Below, one piece after another: positions 16,444 to 26,436 of a stretch of DNA of 64,000 bases. This DNA comes from Chamaesiphon sp. 341R_metabat_111 (GTDB lineage Bacteria > Cyanobacteriota > Cyanobacteriia > Cyanobacteriales > Chamaesiphonaceae): contig JANXVE010000023.1 in NCBI GenBank assembly GCA_025351825.1, forward strand, positions 1 through 64,000, read 5' to 3'. Below the pieces are notes generated by a model. It was not told the origin of the DNA and searched no databases. It saw only the letters and a list, made by a program, of their open reading frames with translations. A program made the position numbers and the translations under genes. The first letter of the stretch is position 1. Each line of letters starts with the position of its first letter.

Positions 16444-17172
16444 ATGGGGACGACTTACCAGCGGGTGTTGCTCAAGTTGAGTGGGGAAGCCCTAATGGGC
16501 GATCTTGGCTATGGGATCGATCCGACGATCGTCCAAGCCGTCGCGCAAGAAGTATCTGAAGTCGTCGCCAGTGGTGTTCAGGTTGCCATCGTCGTTGGTG
16601 GCGGAAATATCTTCCGTGGGGTCAAAGCCTCTGCAAAAGGGATGGATCGAGCCACTGCTGACTACATGGGGATGATTGCTACTGTGATGAATGCAATGGC
16701 TCTCCAGGACGCACTCGAACAAAAAGGTGTCCAAACCAGAGTCCAGACAGCCATCGCCATGCAGGAAGTCGCCGAACCCTACATCCGTCGTCGAGCGATC
16801 CGCCACCTCGAAAAAGGTCGGGTAGTAGTATTTGGAGCCGGATCTGGCAATCCATTCTTTACAACCGATACTGCGGCTGCCCTCAGAGCGGCAGAAATCG
16901 ATGCTAATGTGATTTTCAAAGCTACCAAAGTTGATGGAATCTATGATTCGGATCCCAATCTCAACCCTGACGCAAAACGATTTGAAAGTCTCACTTTTAC
17001 CCATGTGCTAAATCAGGATTTACGGGTAATGGATACAACCGCAATCGCTATGTGTCGTGAGAACAATATTCCGATTATCGTCTTCAATTTGCTCGAACGC
17101 GGCAATATTCAGCGGGTGGTAGCGGGTGAAAAAGTTGGTACTTATGTAGGAGGTTCTTGTGAAATTTGCTGA
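16444..17172 (+). CDS. pyrH: Uridylate kinase
   Basis: UMP kinase converts UMP to UDP in pyrimidine synthesis. The 242-residue protein has the amino-acid-kinase fold, with the opening [13 protein letters not shown], the GGGNIFRG loop, and DMTTAIAMC-type uracil contacts (seen as [13 protein letters not shown]). Length is normal. It overlaps the downstream frr by 14 bases, the usual pyrH-frr operon. Confidence 0.96.
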   Translation: MGTTYQRVLLKLSGEALMGDLGYGIDPTIVQAVAQEVSEVVASGVQVAIVVGGGNIFRGVKASAKGMDRATADYMGMIATVMNAMALQDALEQKGVQTRVQTAIAMQEVAEPYIRRRAIRHLEKGRVVVFGAGSGNPFFTTDTAAALRAAEIDANVIFKATKVDGIYDSDPNLNPDAKRFESLTFTHVLNQDLRVMDTTAIAMCRENNIPIIVFNLLERGNIQRVVAGEKVGTYVGGSCEIC

Positions 17173-17707
17173 TGTTGAAGGTCATATGCAGAAGGCGGTT
17201 GAGTCAGTCCAGAGATCGTTTAATACGATTCGGACTGGACGCGCGAGTGCTAGTTTGCTCGATCGAGTGACGATCGATTATTATGGTACTCCCACACCGT
17301 TAAAATCCCTGGCAAATATTGGGACACCTGACTCGACGACAATTACGATTCAACCATTCGATCGTAGCAGTATGGGGACGATCGAGAAAGCACTCTCGCT
17401 GTCAGATATTGGCTTGACTCCCAACAACGATGGTTCAATGATCCGGTTGAATATTCCGCCATTAACTGGTGAACGCCGCAAGGAGTTTGTCAAGCAAGCT
17501 GGTAAGTACGCCGAGGAAGGCAAGGTTTCTGTCCGAAATATTCGCCGCGATGCGATCGATTTTGTCAAGAAACAGGAAAAAGCTAGCGAAATATCTGAAG
17601 ACGAATCAAAAGATCTCCAAGACAAAATTCAGAAACTAACTGATAAGTATGGATCTAAAGTCGAACAGGTATTAGCTGAGAAAGAAAAGGATATTACAAA
17701 GGTTTAG
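17159..17707 (+). CDS. frr: Ribosome recycling factor
   Basis: Ribosome recycling factor splits post-termination ribosomes together with EF-G. This 182-residue protein shows the family motifs [30 protein letters not shown] and [12 protein letters not shown]. It starts with GTG inside the last codons of pyrH, preceded by AGGAGG, so translation is coupled to pyrH. A long palindromic repeat follows its stop. Confidence 0.96.
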   Translation: MKFADVEGHMQKAVESVQRSFNTIRTGRASASLLDRVTIDYYGTPTPLKSLANIGTPDSTTITIQPFDRSSMGTIEKALSLSDIGLTPNNDGSMIRLNIPPLTGERRKEFVKQAGKYAEEGKVSVRNIRRDAIDFVKKQEKASEISEDESKDLQDKIQKLTDKYGSKVEQVLAEKEKDITKV

Positions 17708-17738
17708 ATTTAGTTAATTCCGATCGAATTCAATAGTA

Positions 17739-17836
17739 ATGTAGGGTGGGCACTGCCCACCATTCACATTTTAATAAGCACTAATCCACTTGACATTAAT
17801 ACTTGTAATGTCAAGTGGGCAGTGCCCATCCTACAT
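17739..17836. repeat. 98-bp nested palindrome after frr
   Basis: The outer arms pair ATGTAGGGTGGGCACTGCCC with its near-complement ending CTACAT at 17836. The inner arms are a perfect 13-bp stem, CCACTTGACATTA with TAATGTCAAGTGG, around a 7-base loop. GGGCACTGCCC-type arms are a known dispersed cyanobacterial repeat style. Here it could also terminate pyrH-frr transcription. Confidence 0.75.
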
Positions 17837-17890
17837 GATGTCTAATCTTAACTAGTTTTCAAGCATCGATTATAACTAGACTACCTGCTG

Positions 17891-18214
17891 ATGAAAATAA
17901 AAGTAATTGAAAACTTTGATGGTAGTTTCAATCTAGATCCAGAAGTGCAAGCGATCTTATTTAGTTTACTTACTGGTGAAAAATTTCTTCAGCAAGTAGC
18001 CGAACAAGCCAACTGTGAAACAGCTATTTTTACTGAAATATTGTTTCAGCCAGTTCCCTACAGTCCAGGTACACCAAAGGGAATGCCTGCTGAGTTAGAG
18101 CAATATCACCAATCGCCAACACATCTAATTATCAACGTACCGCCCAACTTCATGTTTGCAGCGAAGATTTTTCAACCAAGTCGATTGTGTGCAATTTATC
18201 AAAAAGTCATTTAG
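17891..18214 (+). CDS. Hypothetical protein (107 aa)
   Basis: I do not recognise this 107-residue protein. It starts MKIKVIENFDGSFNLDPEVQ and has a PVPYSPGTPKGMPAELEQY segment and a hydrophobic C-terminal third. It lies 32 bases upstream of the GIY-YIG-like gene on the same strand, so the two may be cotranscribed. Confidence 0.55.
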   Translation: MKIKVIENFDGSFNLDPEVQAILFSLLTGEKFLQQVAEQANCETAIFTEILFQPVPYSPGTPKGMPAELEQYHQSPTHLIINVPPNFMFAAKIFQPSRLCAIYQKVI

Positions 18215-18246
18215 GTTTAGATTCTCCTCCCAACTTCTAACTAATT

Positions 18247-18786
18247 ATGTCATCGACTAGCGATCTTCCCAGCTTAGGTAGTTTGGAGTTTCTACCATAC
18301 ATTAATGATGCTGGAGAATTGCCAGAACAACTCCAAAATCAGATTGGTATTTATGCGATCTTTGATGAGTCTCAAGTATTGCAATTTGTCGGGTACTCAC
18401 GGGATATTTACTTGAGTCTCAAGCAACATCTAGTTAGACAGCCAGAATATTGTTATTGGGTAAAGGCTACCACGATCGACAAGCCCGATCGCACATTCCT
18501 AGAAAGTGTCGAGTCAGCTTGGATTGCTGAAAATGATAGTACACCCACTGGAAATGCTGAAGCTAAGTCAGCATGGCTGGATCCAATTTCTACTAACCAT
18601 GCGATGACAGCAGCCGAAAGTGATAGCTTTGAGGACTTAGATGGTTTAGCCCAAATCAAGCTGCTCAAGCAAGTTGCCAGACGTGTGGAAGAGACTATTT
18701 TCACTAAGCTTAAACAGCGGGGTGTCACAGCAGAGATTCGGTTCAATCCAAAGCTAAAAGATCGAGGATTGCTAGATCTAAAATAG
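18247..18786 (+). CDS. GIY-YIG-like domain protein
   Basis: This 179-residue protein has the GIY-YIG order: GIYAIFDESQVLQFVGYSRD near residues 34-53, where FVG replaces YIG, followed by a conserved Arg-Asp. A linker and a C-terminal helical region with RVEETIFTKLKQRGVTAEI complete it. Such proteins are widely conserved in cyanobacteria; nuclease activity is unproven and the catalytic residues are only partly kept. Confidence 0.65.
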   Translation: MSSTSDLPSLGSLEFLPYINDAGELPEQLQNQIGIYAIFDESQVLQFVGYSRDIYLSLKQHLVRQPEYCYWVKATTIDKPDRTFLESVESAWIAENDSTPTGNAEAKSAWLDPISTNHAMTAAESDSFEDLDGLAQIKLLKQVARRVEETIFTKLKQRGVTAEIRFNPKLKDRGLLDLK

Positions 18787-18848
18787 GCACTAGCTTTGTT
18801 TCGTAAATCTAACGATCTGTAATTAGCCAGTCATTGAGGCTTATATCT

Positions 18849-19358
18849 ATGGATTCTCAGCCAGTTATTAAATCACCTCAGCTTACTAATGCAGATTTAG
18901 AACGTCTCGCATACTTAAGATCGCTTCAACCTGCTCGATCTAATGTATTACGAGCTTCTTCACGCGGCGATAAAATTGCTGATGTTGTCACAAATATCGT
19001 CGGATCGTGGCGATTTATTATCATCCAGAGTTGCTTATTGACAATTTGGATTATTCTAAATATTATGGCGTTGGTTCATCATTGGGATCCATATCCATTT
19101 ATTTTACTTAATCTTGCCTTGAGCTTTCAAGCAGCATATGCGACTCCGTTTATTCTGATGAGTCAGAACCGACAATCAACTATCGATCGGGAGAATGCCC
19201 AGCAGGATTTAGACTGTGATATTAAGGCAGAAATGGAAATCGAATTACTCCATGAAAAGCTAGATTCACTTAGAACAAAGGAGATTGCCGATCTCTATTT
19301 ATTAATCCAATCTCAATCACAAACGATCGCTAGAATCGAGAAATTGCTTGCCAAATAA
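18849..19358 (+). CDS. DUF1003 membrane protein
   Basis: This protein of about 169 residues has the DUF1003 core: GDKIADVVTNIVGSWRFI, two transmembrane helices separated by HHWDPYPFILLNLALSF, and the ATPFILMSQNRQ segment. A charged coiled-coil tail follows (residues 115-169). The family is of unknown function, some members being linked to magnesium or cyclic-nucleotide systems. ATG at 18849 was preferred over the TTG at 18834. Confidence 0.82.
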   Translation: MDSQPVIKSPQLTNADLERLAYLRSLQPARSNVLRASSRGDKIADVVTNIVGSWRFIIIQSCLLTIWIILNIMALVHHWDPYPFILLNLALSFQAAYATPFILMSQNRQSTIDRENAQQDLDCDIKAEMEIELLHEKLDSLRTKEIADLYLLIQSQSQTIARIEKLLAK

Positions 19359-19363
19359 CAATC

Positions 19364-20326
19364 TTATAATCCACGAGTGCGGAAGATATCTGTAATTGTT
19401 GGGGCATAAGTAGCCAATCCAAATGTAGCTGGATTAACTGCATTTGCATGACCGAGATAGCGATAATCCAGACAAAATCTGTCCCATTCTGCCATCTGAA
19501 TCTTAAATACTTTAATAAAGAAATTAGCGATCGTATTCGATAGGTTAATCTGAAACAGACTCTTCTTACCAAAATAGCCACAAATTTCTTTGATGCCATC
19601 ATCACCACTAATTACTTGATTACCCATAACTATGCGTCGATCGAATCGATCGGCAATCTCGGGATGAGCAATCAGATGTCTAATCACTTCCGCAATATCT
19701 TTGGCATGGATAAAGTTGAAACTCATATCAGCAGTGAAAAACTGCAACAAGCCCACATACTTTGTAACGCTGGGTAAATCTGCCGAGAGGAAAGAGTAAG
19801 GCTTCTTCTCGTCGCCACCAAGTACTAGCGTTGGAAAAACTGTGGTAATTTTGGAAGCAATACTATTGGTGCGATCCGGTGCCGTTGCAGCCTTGGTAAG
19901 TTTGTCTAAGCACTGATGTTTGGACATGATATAGTCAGTTCCAATTTTACCTGCTTCGGCTAGTAAATTACCATTGCGATCGAGTACACTTGCTGTCGAA
20001 AAGTAGATGACTTGCTCGCAAACATTGGGATCTAGCAGATCGAATAAAACGTGAGTTTTGGTGTAGTTAATATCAAAGGCTTCTTGTCCACCCCAACCTG
20101 CGGCGGTGAGGACTGCAACGTTAATAGTTTTTAGTAATTCAGCCTGCTGTTCGATCTGCATCATGTCTGCGGTGATAATGTGAATACTAGGACGCGCTGT
20201 AATATCCACCGTTAGTTTGGCAGGATTGCGGACGAATAAAAACAGTTCGTGATCGGTATTTTGGATTAGTGTTTCACTAACATAATGACCGACGCAACCA
20301 CTGGCACCTGTGACAAGAATACGCAT
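19364..20326 (-). CDS. NAD(P)-dependent epimerase/reductase family protein
   Basis: This 320-residue extended short-chain dehydrogenase begins with a Rossmann motif, ILVTGASGCVGHYV. It has FSTASVL followed by a YxxxK-like DYIMSKHQCL, and ends in a variable substrate domain. It probably acts on a nucleotide sugar or small carbonyl compound; the substrate cannot be assigned. It is convergent with the DUF1003 gene, the stops lying 5 bases apart. Confidence 0.75.
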   Translation of the reverse strand: MRILVTGASGCVGHYVSETLIQNTDHELFLFVRNPAKLTVDITARPSIHIITADMMQIEQQAELLKTINVAVLTAAGWGGQEAFDINYTKTHVLFDLLDPNVCEQVIYFSTASVLDRNGNLLAEAGKIGTDYIMSKHQCLDKLTKAATAPDRTNSIASKITTVFPTLVLGGDEKKPYSFLSADLPSVTKYVGLLQFFTADMSFNFIHAKDIAEVIRHLIAHPEIADRFDRRIVMGNQVISGDDGIKEICGYFGKKSLFQINLSNTIANFFIKVFKIQMAEWDRFCLDYRYLGHANAVNPATFGLATYAPTITDIFRTRGL

Positions 20327-20408
20327 GAATGTGAGATGGGGAAAGGGGGACGGGGAGACTGGGGGACTGGAGATAATTATTTAATTACTATTCACAATCC
20401 ACCATTCA

Positions 20409-20712
20409 CTCACATCTTGCACCAGTTTGAACATACTAGTGCTAATCGTAGATCCAGGGTACCCATGAAGGGCACCCCTACAGGTTAATTGTGTAGGGGT
20501 GCCCTGTCTTGTCTTGACGCACACAACTGGGAGGAAACCTCCCAGTCGATGCGTCGCTGTCTCACCTTTTTTGACGGGGAACCCGTCTAAAGGTGAGCCG
20601 CTGACGGAGAGGCTACGCCAACGGGGGGAACCCTAGACATCAAAACGCCGCTTCATGGGTACCCAAAGATCTCTGCTTTTACTAGTCTCTATGCATTGGT
20701 GCAAGATGTGAG
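20409..20712. repeat. 304-bp nested palindromic element with three internal hairpins
   Basis: The outer arms are a perfect 16-bp inverted repeat, CTCACATCTTGCACCA at 20409 and its complement at 20697. Inside, GGGTACCCATGAAG at 20457 pairs with its complement at 20651. Between these arms sit three further stems: 20470-20504 (GGGCACCCCTACA), 20526-20546 (ACTGGGAGG around AAA) and 20561-20597 (CTCACCTTT with an inner GACGGG stem). The dispersed word GAGAGGCTACGCCAACG lies at 20602. No coding sequence is present. It looks like a MITE or composite repeat, and it fills the divergent spacer between two genes. Confidence 0.8.
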
Positions 20713-20725
20713 TTTACTAATTAAA

Positions 20726-21829
20726 CTATTTAACTTTCAATCTCAGTGGATATCGAGTTGGTGAATTGCCGATCGAACTAGCCACCTCCATTGAATTAAC
20801 ATAGTTACTAATCTGAACGGTCTTAACTTGAGTCAACATTCGCAGATTATTTTGGAAATCTAGCTCGGATTTTTGCAACGCGCCTTGACGTTGAATCGAG
20901 TTCATGCGATTCCACTGAATATTCGGATCGGCTTTGAGCGTCGCTAATCGATCGCGTCTGAGTTTATTAATTGCTTTTAGTTCGGGAATATAAGCTTCGA
21001 GATTTTGACCCCAGTGAATTCGCATTTGTTCGCGGAACTCATCACCGCGCTGCACCCATTCACTAGTTTTAAATGTTAGCCAATTGGTGGGCAATCTAGA
21101 TAGCTCCTGTTTAACATTAGCTGGAATATTTGCATATTCAGCCGTGAGTTTAGTCGCGATCGCACTCTTGAGTCTACTATCATTTGTAACAACCGATTTA
21201 CCCATCACTTCATTGACCATAAAACACAGAGCTTCCGCACTGATGTCAGTAGTCATTTGGGTTAATGGGGGCTTGCCTGGAGCTAGCCAATTTTTGGACG
21301 ATGCATCATAAAATGACACAAACCACAGTGCATCTTTATCGCCATCTAACACCTGTTGACGGAGATTTCCGACTAACGTAGCTTGGATCTGACTGCGTTC
21401 GGCTGGAGTACCACGGAGAATTTGGGGTTCCATTGCCATCGTTTTGGCGACAGTATTCCGCAGTCCCAGATTCGTCATCCAATCTCTGCTCAACCGCTGC
21501 TGAATTCTTTGCTCCTGATTGGGGGTAAATTTGACCGCCAATACCTCCCCATAGAGATTGGTGAAGCTTTTGAGTGTGGTTGGAGTCAACGCTGGTACGA
21601 CAACTAGCGGGATGATAGTAGGAGTTTTTGCGGCTGGTGGATTAGGAATGGATGTGTTAGCGGGAGTAACTGGCTTGGAAGGAACGACTTTGGGTAGTGG
21701 GGTAGTTTTAATCGTCGGAGTAGTCTTAGCGGGTGGAGTGACTGTCATTCCTGGGGATCCGATCCCGATGGCGAGGCTAGTCGCACACAATGCGGCGATG
21801 ATGCCAGAATTAATGCTGCTTGGTTTCAT
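20726..21829 (-). CDS. Secreted protein of unknown function (367 aa)
   Basis: I do not recognise this protein. It has a signal-like N-terminus (residues 8-28) and then a Pro/Thr-rich spacer with repeated KTTP and PKVVPSKPVTP words. The remainder of about 280 residues is mainly helical, with FTPNQEQRIQQRLSRDW and GDEFREQMRIHWGQNLEAY. It probably acts in the periplasm. Confidence 0.65.
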   Translation of the reverse strand: MKPSSINSGIIAALCATSLAIGIGSPGMTVTPPAKTTPTIKTTPLPKVVPSKPVTPANTSIPNPPAAKTPTIIPLVVVPALTPTTLKSFTNLYGEVLAVKFTPNQEQRIQQRLSRDWMTNLGLRNTVAKTMAMEPQILRGTPAERSQIQATLVGNLRQQVLDGDKDALWFVSFYDASSKNWLAPGKPPLTQMTTDISAEALCFMVNEVMGKSVVTNDSRLKSAIATKLTAEYANIPANVKQELSRLPTNWLTFKTSEWVQRGDEFREQMRIHWGQNLEAYIPELKAINKLRRDRLATLKADPNIQWNRMNSIQRQGALQKSELDFQNNLRMLTQVKTVQISNYVNSMEVASSIGNSPTRYPLRLKVK

Positions 21830-22022
21830 GGTATCTACATCCCGCTGGTGTGAATTAGGTGACTATTTCTAGTTCGCCGATCGATTATACTCTGTCCCGA
21901 TTGTCAGCAAGTGACGATCGCTATTTCAGTCATCGATGTTACCGCTCGATCCCAATTATACAGAGGATCGAAACGATCTCGATCGGCTCATAACTCTCGG
22001 ACGCAGATCGTCTGATATTGTT

Positions 22023-23159
22023 TCAGTGTCCCAAGATCTCACCAACGGCTGCCGATTGACTGAGTGCTTTAACCGCGATGATTGCGACCATCTGAGGATC
22101 TAGATTACCAGCTTGGACGATCGAGTATGGTAGATTTGTTGCCTGAAGATTGGGCACTAAATCGACTGGGAGCGGGATCGAATTAATCACCACTAATTGA
22201 GGTAAGCTCTGCCCACCATAAGCCGAGATTGATTCCACCTGAAGCGAAAATAAACCCGATTTAAAGCGAGGATTTAAGGCTTTGCCATATTCAAACTTAC
22301 TCAACATCAATTGCAACGAACAAATTTGAGTAGTATCAAGCGGCGCATCATTAACAGTTTTGGCTCTAAAAATCGGGACTAAATCCTGAAATGGCACCTC
22401 AATTGTGATCCATTCATTGGCAATAGTATCGAAAGAATAAGCATAACCAACCCCATCCCATTTCGCTTCAGTGCGGAGGAATAACTTATATCTTTGTCCA
22501 TCACCTTTGACTCGCAGCTCAATCCCTCGATAGTTACTCAGATTGAAACTAGGCTCGAAATTGCGGGTGCGTACCGAAGCAAAACCACCAGAATTATCTG
22601 TAGAAACATTGCCGCTAAATAGCGCGTAGCCATCAGCTAACCGAATTCCGCTCTCACTCACGCCACCCATTACCACATCATCCACAGCTCCCCAAGTTGC
22701 CTGAAGATTGATATCTGGCTGGGTAAAATCAAACAATTCTAACTGAGTATTTGGAGCTAAATAAGTAGCTACAGCCGCTGTTAAATTACTCAGAACAGAT
22801 GGTGGTAAGGGACAAATAATAGTCGAACGAACTCCATCCATAATTTGAGCTGACAAGTTCAAGCTGTTAGAATCAACCTGGACATATTCAACATTTTCAG
22901 GCACATTGAGCGGTTTCAAACTCAAATCTGAAATTGCAGCTCTAACCCGATACCCACTTTTGAGCAATTGTCCCACCACCAATTGACCAATTTCACCAAT
23001 TGCCCCAATCACCAACACTAAACCCACAGATCTTCCTCCATCAGTGCTCGATCGATCTTTTGATTCACCCGTCAGCCACCGTTGCACATCGCTAATAATG
23101 GGAATTGCGCCAAAATAACCAACGGTACTTAAAAATCTGCTTGGATCCCACTTAGCCAT
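22023..23159 (-). CDS. CIA30-domain protein with reduced NAD(P)-binding part
   Basis: This 378-residue protein combines a partial Rossmann domain (residues 45-120, VGLVLVIGAIGEIGQLV) with a CIA30 beta-jelly-roll (about 135-320). The CIA30 landmarks are WGAVDDVVMGGVSESG, GGFASVRTRNF and RGIELRVKGDGQRYKL. Cyanobacterial relatives are usually longer, with the CIA30 domain set inside a full dehydrogenase; here the dehydrogenase half looks shortened, with only a short return at the C-terminus. CIA30 homologues assist complex I assembly or act in Ycf39-like photosystem assembly, but the role here is unknown. Confidence 0.75.
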   Translation of the reverse strand: MAKWDPSRFLSTVGYFGAIPIISDVQRWLTGESKDRSSTDGGRSVGLVLVIGAIGEIGQLVVGQLLKSGYRVRAAISDLSLKPLNVPENVEYVQVDSNSLNLSAQIMDGVRSTIICPLPPSVLSNLTAAVATYLAPNTQLELFDFTQPDINLQATWGAVDDVVMGGVSESGIRLADGYALFSGNVSTDNSGGFASVRTRNFEPSFNLSNYRGIELRVKGDGQRYKLFLRTEAKWDGVGYAYSFDTIANEWITIEVPFQDLVPIFRAKTVNDAPLDTTQICSLQLMLSKFEYGKALNPRFKSGLFSLQVESISAYGGQSLPQLVVINSIPLPVDLVPNLQATNLPYSIVQAGNLDPQMVAIIAVKALSQSAAVGEILGH

Positions 23160-23342
23160 GAATTCTCACGATCGAGTATCGATTATTTACGCTGATATCA
23201 ATCTATTATAGTCGATCGATATTCCCCAAATTCAAGCTGTACGCTAATATTTAGTCTAACTCGATCTGAAAAATGTTAAACTAAAGGTAGAAAATATCCT
23301 CTTTTAAAAATATCAGGATTTCAACCATCGGCACAGATTGCA

Positions 23343-23441
23343 ATGTTTGAAATGCTAACTCAATCGATTGAAACAGCCGAAGCTATCGTTGATGCTGGTG
23401 AAGCAACCGTTAAAGAATCAAAAAGTGATTGGAGAATCTGA
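23343..23441 (+). CDS. Possible 32-codon peptide
   Basis: This short reading frame starts MFEMLTQSIETAEAIVDAG and ends SDWRI. It overlaps the next small gene by one base (TGATG), a pattern of translational coupling. I see no homologue by eye, and it could be a remnant of a longer gene. Confidence 0.3.
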   Translation: MFEMLTQSIETAEAIVDAGEATVKESKSDWRI

Positions 23442-23650
23442 TGAATAAGCAACCCATCCCAGATCCTGAAATAGTTAGGAAGACTGTCCGCGAACTGAAG
23501 GCACTTTGTCGTCAGTTCGATCTGCTCAATTTTCAACTTGAAGAATTAACCGCTTACGTTGATGCCGAAATTCGCAAGAGTCCTTTAACAGCATATCGAT
23601 TGGGCAAAACTCCTCAACAGATGACCGATAGAGATTGGCAACAACATTAG
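23441..23650 (+). CDS. Small hypothetical protein (69 aa)
   Basis: The 69-residue product starts MNKQPIPDPEIVRKTVREL and is predicted to be mostly helical, with a charged N-terminal half. It precedes the decayed toxin-antitoxin pair by about 80 bases. Function is unknown; an antitoxin-like role is only a guess from the neighbourhood. Confidence 0.45.
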   Translation: MNKQPIPDPEIVRKTVRELKALCRQFDLLNFQLEELTAYVDAEIRKSPLTAYRLGKTPQQMTDRDWQQH

Positions 23651-23727
23651 CGGCGAATTAGTTTCGATAGAATTGTTGAAATAGTGTTACTCAATTTTTG
23701 TACATTTATGGTAATCTAGAAAACAAC

Positions 23728-24012
23728 ATGAACTTAGCAGACTTATTGCCAACAGTCCAAAAACTTTCCACACCCCAAAAGTTTATACTCTTTGAAGAGT
23801 TAAGATCGGATCTCGAATCTTCAAGTGAAACAGTCTCCAAATGGGATTTATCCGCAGCATCTATCGCCGGACGGAATAATGCTGTCTTAGCTCTTTTAGA
23901 TAAGTGGGAAATGGAAGGAGACGAACAAGAACAGACGGAGACATGGGAGTTTTTACAGCAGGCACTCGATGAGGATCGACTCTCTTCTCATCGCCCCTTA
24001 TTTCCACAATGA
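23728..24012 (+). CDS. Putative antitoxin of a VapBC-like pair
   Basis: This 94-residue protein (ATG at 23728, start MNLADLLPTVQKLSTPQKF) is acidic and helical, with KFILFEELRSDLESSSE and a C-terminus rich in Glu/Gln. Proteins of this kind commonly precede PIN toxins in cyanobacteria. It overlaps the downstream PIN gene by 4 bases (ATGA), as toxin-antitoxin pairs do. The antitoxin looks intact although the toxin is broken. Confidence 0.6.
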   Translation: MNLADLLPTVQKLSTPQKFILFEELRSDLESSSETVSKWDLSAASIAGRNNAVLALLDKWEMEGDEQEQTETWEFLQQALDEDRLSSHRPLFPQ

Positions 24013-24472
24013 CTCATCTGCTTGTCCTCGATTCATCCGTAGTGGGTGCAATTACCAACCCCAAACAGACAAGTCCTATTATTCGTGATTGTCAAATTTG
24101 GTTTAGAAGATCACTCGAACACCAGTCTATCTTTGTGTTACCAGAGATTGCCGATTATGAAATTCGGCGGGAATTACTGCGGGGTAAAAAGATTAATGGA
24201 CTCAAAAAGCTCGATTAACTTAAGTTGGCTATTTACCATTATCCGATCGACAGTGAGATTATGCTTACCGCAGCTCAATTGTGGGCGGAATCGCGCCAAC
24301 GGGGAATGCCAACAGCCGATGTGCGAGAACTCGTGATGTGATTTTGGCAGCGCAAGCAATTCAGCTTCAAACGAAAGGCTATGAAGTCACGATCGTAACT
24401 ACCAATGTCGGGCACTTAGCGCAGTTTGTCACTGCAAGTCACTGGCAAGACCTACCGATCGATCGAGATTAG
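24009..24472 (+). pseudogene. PIN-domain toxin, inactivated (VapC-like)
   Basis: The frame opens LLVLDSSVVGAITNPKQT with the first PIN aspartate and runs to FVLPEIADYEIRRELLRG. A TAA at 24216 interrupts it. The same frame resumes as KLAIYHYPIDSEIMLTAAQLWAE and reaches PTADVREL. A one-base shift near 24333 then moves it to DVILAAQAIQLQTKGYEV and the end IVTTNVGHLAQFV. At least one nonsense mutation and one frameshift therefore disable an RNase toxin that would have been about 150 residues long. Confidence 0.8.
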
Positions 24473-24664
24473 AACGTTAGCATTGAATTCGGTACGCTTA
24501 AATAATTTAGATAGAACTATTATTAAAGAAATTGCTGAAGTTAAATTTATAGATGAAAATGGAATTCTGGTAAGTGTTTAACTGAGTGTGGATAATATCA
24601 ACTTTCTTCACTTGATGCTTAAAAATTTGATTATTATCCTTTACATATAAGCATGAAATCCAAT

Positions 24665-26305
24665 CTAACTCGCAGATGAAGAACCAATCGTAATGGGTGC
24701 GATCGCACTCAATTTCAAACTTGGATGATCTTCTAATAGCTGATTGACATTCCATTCATTTTTAAATAACAATACCGGACGATTCCAGTTATCTTTGATT
24801 GTCACAGTATTAAACAATCGCCCCACTTTATCCAAAGCGTCCCAACCATTCAGTACCCATCGCGCTACCGAATAACCGAGTGGTTCTAGAGTTGTTTCGA
24901 CTCCATATTCATTCTTCATCCGAAACTGCACCACTTCAAACTGCAACTGTCCCACTGCTGCTAAGATTGGGTCGCGTTTGGATTCATCGGCAGAGTACAT
25001 AATCTGAACTGCACCTTCTTCTTGCAGCTCCTTTACGCCTTTTTGAAACTGCTTAAATTTCGAGGGGTTGGGATTGCGAAGAAAGGAGAATAGTTCGGGT
25101 GAAAAGCAGGGAATACCTTCGTATTCGAGCTTTTTGATACCCGTGTAAATCGTATCGCCGATCGCGAACACACCTGGATTATTTAGACCAATTATGTCGC
25201 CTGGATATGCCTCTTCGATCGATTCTCGATCTTGGGCAAATAGTTTCTGGGGGCGGGATAAGCGGACGGTTTTGCCTGTACGGGCGTGACTGACGGTCAT
25301 ATCCTTTTCAAATTTACCAGTACAGACCCGAATAAACGCGACTCGATCGCGATGCTTGGGATCCATATTAGCTTGGAGTTTGAACACAAAACCGGAGAAC
25401 TCTGGATAACTGGGTTCGATCGATCCGATATTAGAATTGCGATTGCCTGGTTTGAGCGCGTATTCCAAGAAATAGTGTAAAAATAGCTCCACACCAAAAT
25501 TAGTCATCGCACTCCCGAAGAATACCGGAGTCATATAACCAGCATGAATCAGCTCTAGATCCAAATCTGAAGCCACCCCATCTAAGAGTTCTAAATCGCT
25601 GTGCAGTTGCTCGAATAATTCCCGATCTAAGATCTCCTTCAGACGCGGATCGTGCAGATCCAGCACTGTATCGGTCGCTTCCTTCTTGCCATGCGCCGTC
25701 CGCTCGAATAGATGAACTTTACGCTGATGTCGATCGAACACCCCTTTAAACCGATCTCCGGTACCGATCGGCCAATTTACCGCATAGGTTTGTAAGCCCA
25801 ATTCTTGCTCGATCTCGTCTAACAATTCTAGCGGTTCGCGTCCAGGTCGATCGAGTTTATTGACAAAGGTGAAAATCGGCAATTCCCGCATTTTACACAC
25901 TTCAAACAACTTGCGCGTTTGCGGCTCCAAACCCTTGGCAGCATCGATCAGCATCACCGCATTGTCGGCTGCGGCTAGTGTCCGATAAGTATCCTCACTA
26001 AAATCTTGGTGTCCGGGTGTATCCAGCAGATTTACCTGAAAGCCCTGATACTCAAATTGCAACACCGTCGAGGTAATCGAAATCCCCCGCTGTTTCTCCA
26101 TCTCCATCCAGTCAGAAGTTGCCTTGCGCTGATCCCGTCTGGCTTTAACTGCACCCGCTTCATGAATTGCACCCCCGTATAGCAATAGTTTTTCAGTGAG
26201 AGTGGTTTTACCCGCATCAGGGTGGGAAATAATCGCAAAATTACGCCGATGTTCGACGGCAATTTCGAGTTCGGTTTGAAGCTGGGTGGAGAGTTCTGTG
26301 GACAT
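24665..26305 (-). CDS. prfC: Peptide chain release factor 3 (RF3)
   Basis: This 546-residue translational GTPase removes RF1/RF2 from terminated ribosomes. The G1 motif [14 protein letters not shown]3 [14 protein letters not shown] and G4 [10 protein letters not shown] are all intact, as is the RGISITSTV switch. The C-terminal domain with [16 protein letters not shown] is typical of RF3. Length and motifs are normal. Confidence 0.95.
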   Translation of the reverse strand: MSTELSTQLQTELEIAVEHRRNFAIISHPDAGKTTLTEKLLLYGGAIHEAGAVKARRDQRKATSDWMEMEKQRGISITSTVLQFEYQGFQVNLLDTPGHQDFSEDTYRTLAAADNAVMLIDAAKGLEPQTRKLFEVCKMRELPIFTFVNKLDRPGREPLELLDEIEQELGLQTYAVNWPIGTGDRFKGVFDRHQRKVHLFERTAHGKKEATDTVLDLHDPRLKEILDRELFEQLHSDLELLDGVASDLDLELIHAGYMTPVFFGSAMTNFGVELFLHYFLEYALKPGNRNSNIGSIEPSYPEFSGFVFKLQANMDPKHRDRVAFIRVCTGKFEKDMTVSHARTGKTVRLSRPQKLFAQDRESIEEAYPGDIIGLNNPGVFAIGDTIYTGIKKLEYEGIPCFSPELFSFLRNPNPSKFKQFQKGVKELQEEGAVQIMYSADESKRDPILAAVGQLQFEVVQFRMKNEYGVETTLEPLGYSVARWVLNGWDALDKVGRLFNTVTIKDNWNRPVLLFKNEWNVNQLLEDHPSLKLSAIAPITIGSSSAS

Positions 26306-26371
26306 GGGGATGGTTGCGTAAGCTGGCTCAGTATCTGATTATATCTGGTTTTAATCATTGACTGACTTCAA

Positions 26372-26432
26372 AGTGAAACCCAACGATCTCACCAGTGTGG
26401 ATGTTGGGTTTAGTGCTTCAACCCAACCTCCA
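26372..26432. repeat. REP-like inverted repeat (AACCCAAC family)
   Basis: GAAACCCAACGATC at the left and GATGTTGGGTTTAG then CAACCCAACC at the right form the same hairpin family as at 4538 and 11419. It lies between prfC and a small coiled-coil gene. Confidence 0.6.
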
Positions 26433-26436
26433 ATTT

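Noticed and set aside
24281-24472. Separate small gene
   Set aside because: Its C-terminal two thirds continue the PIN toxin after a frameshift; the first residues are out-of-frame readings of the same toxin.
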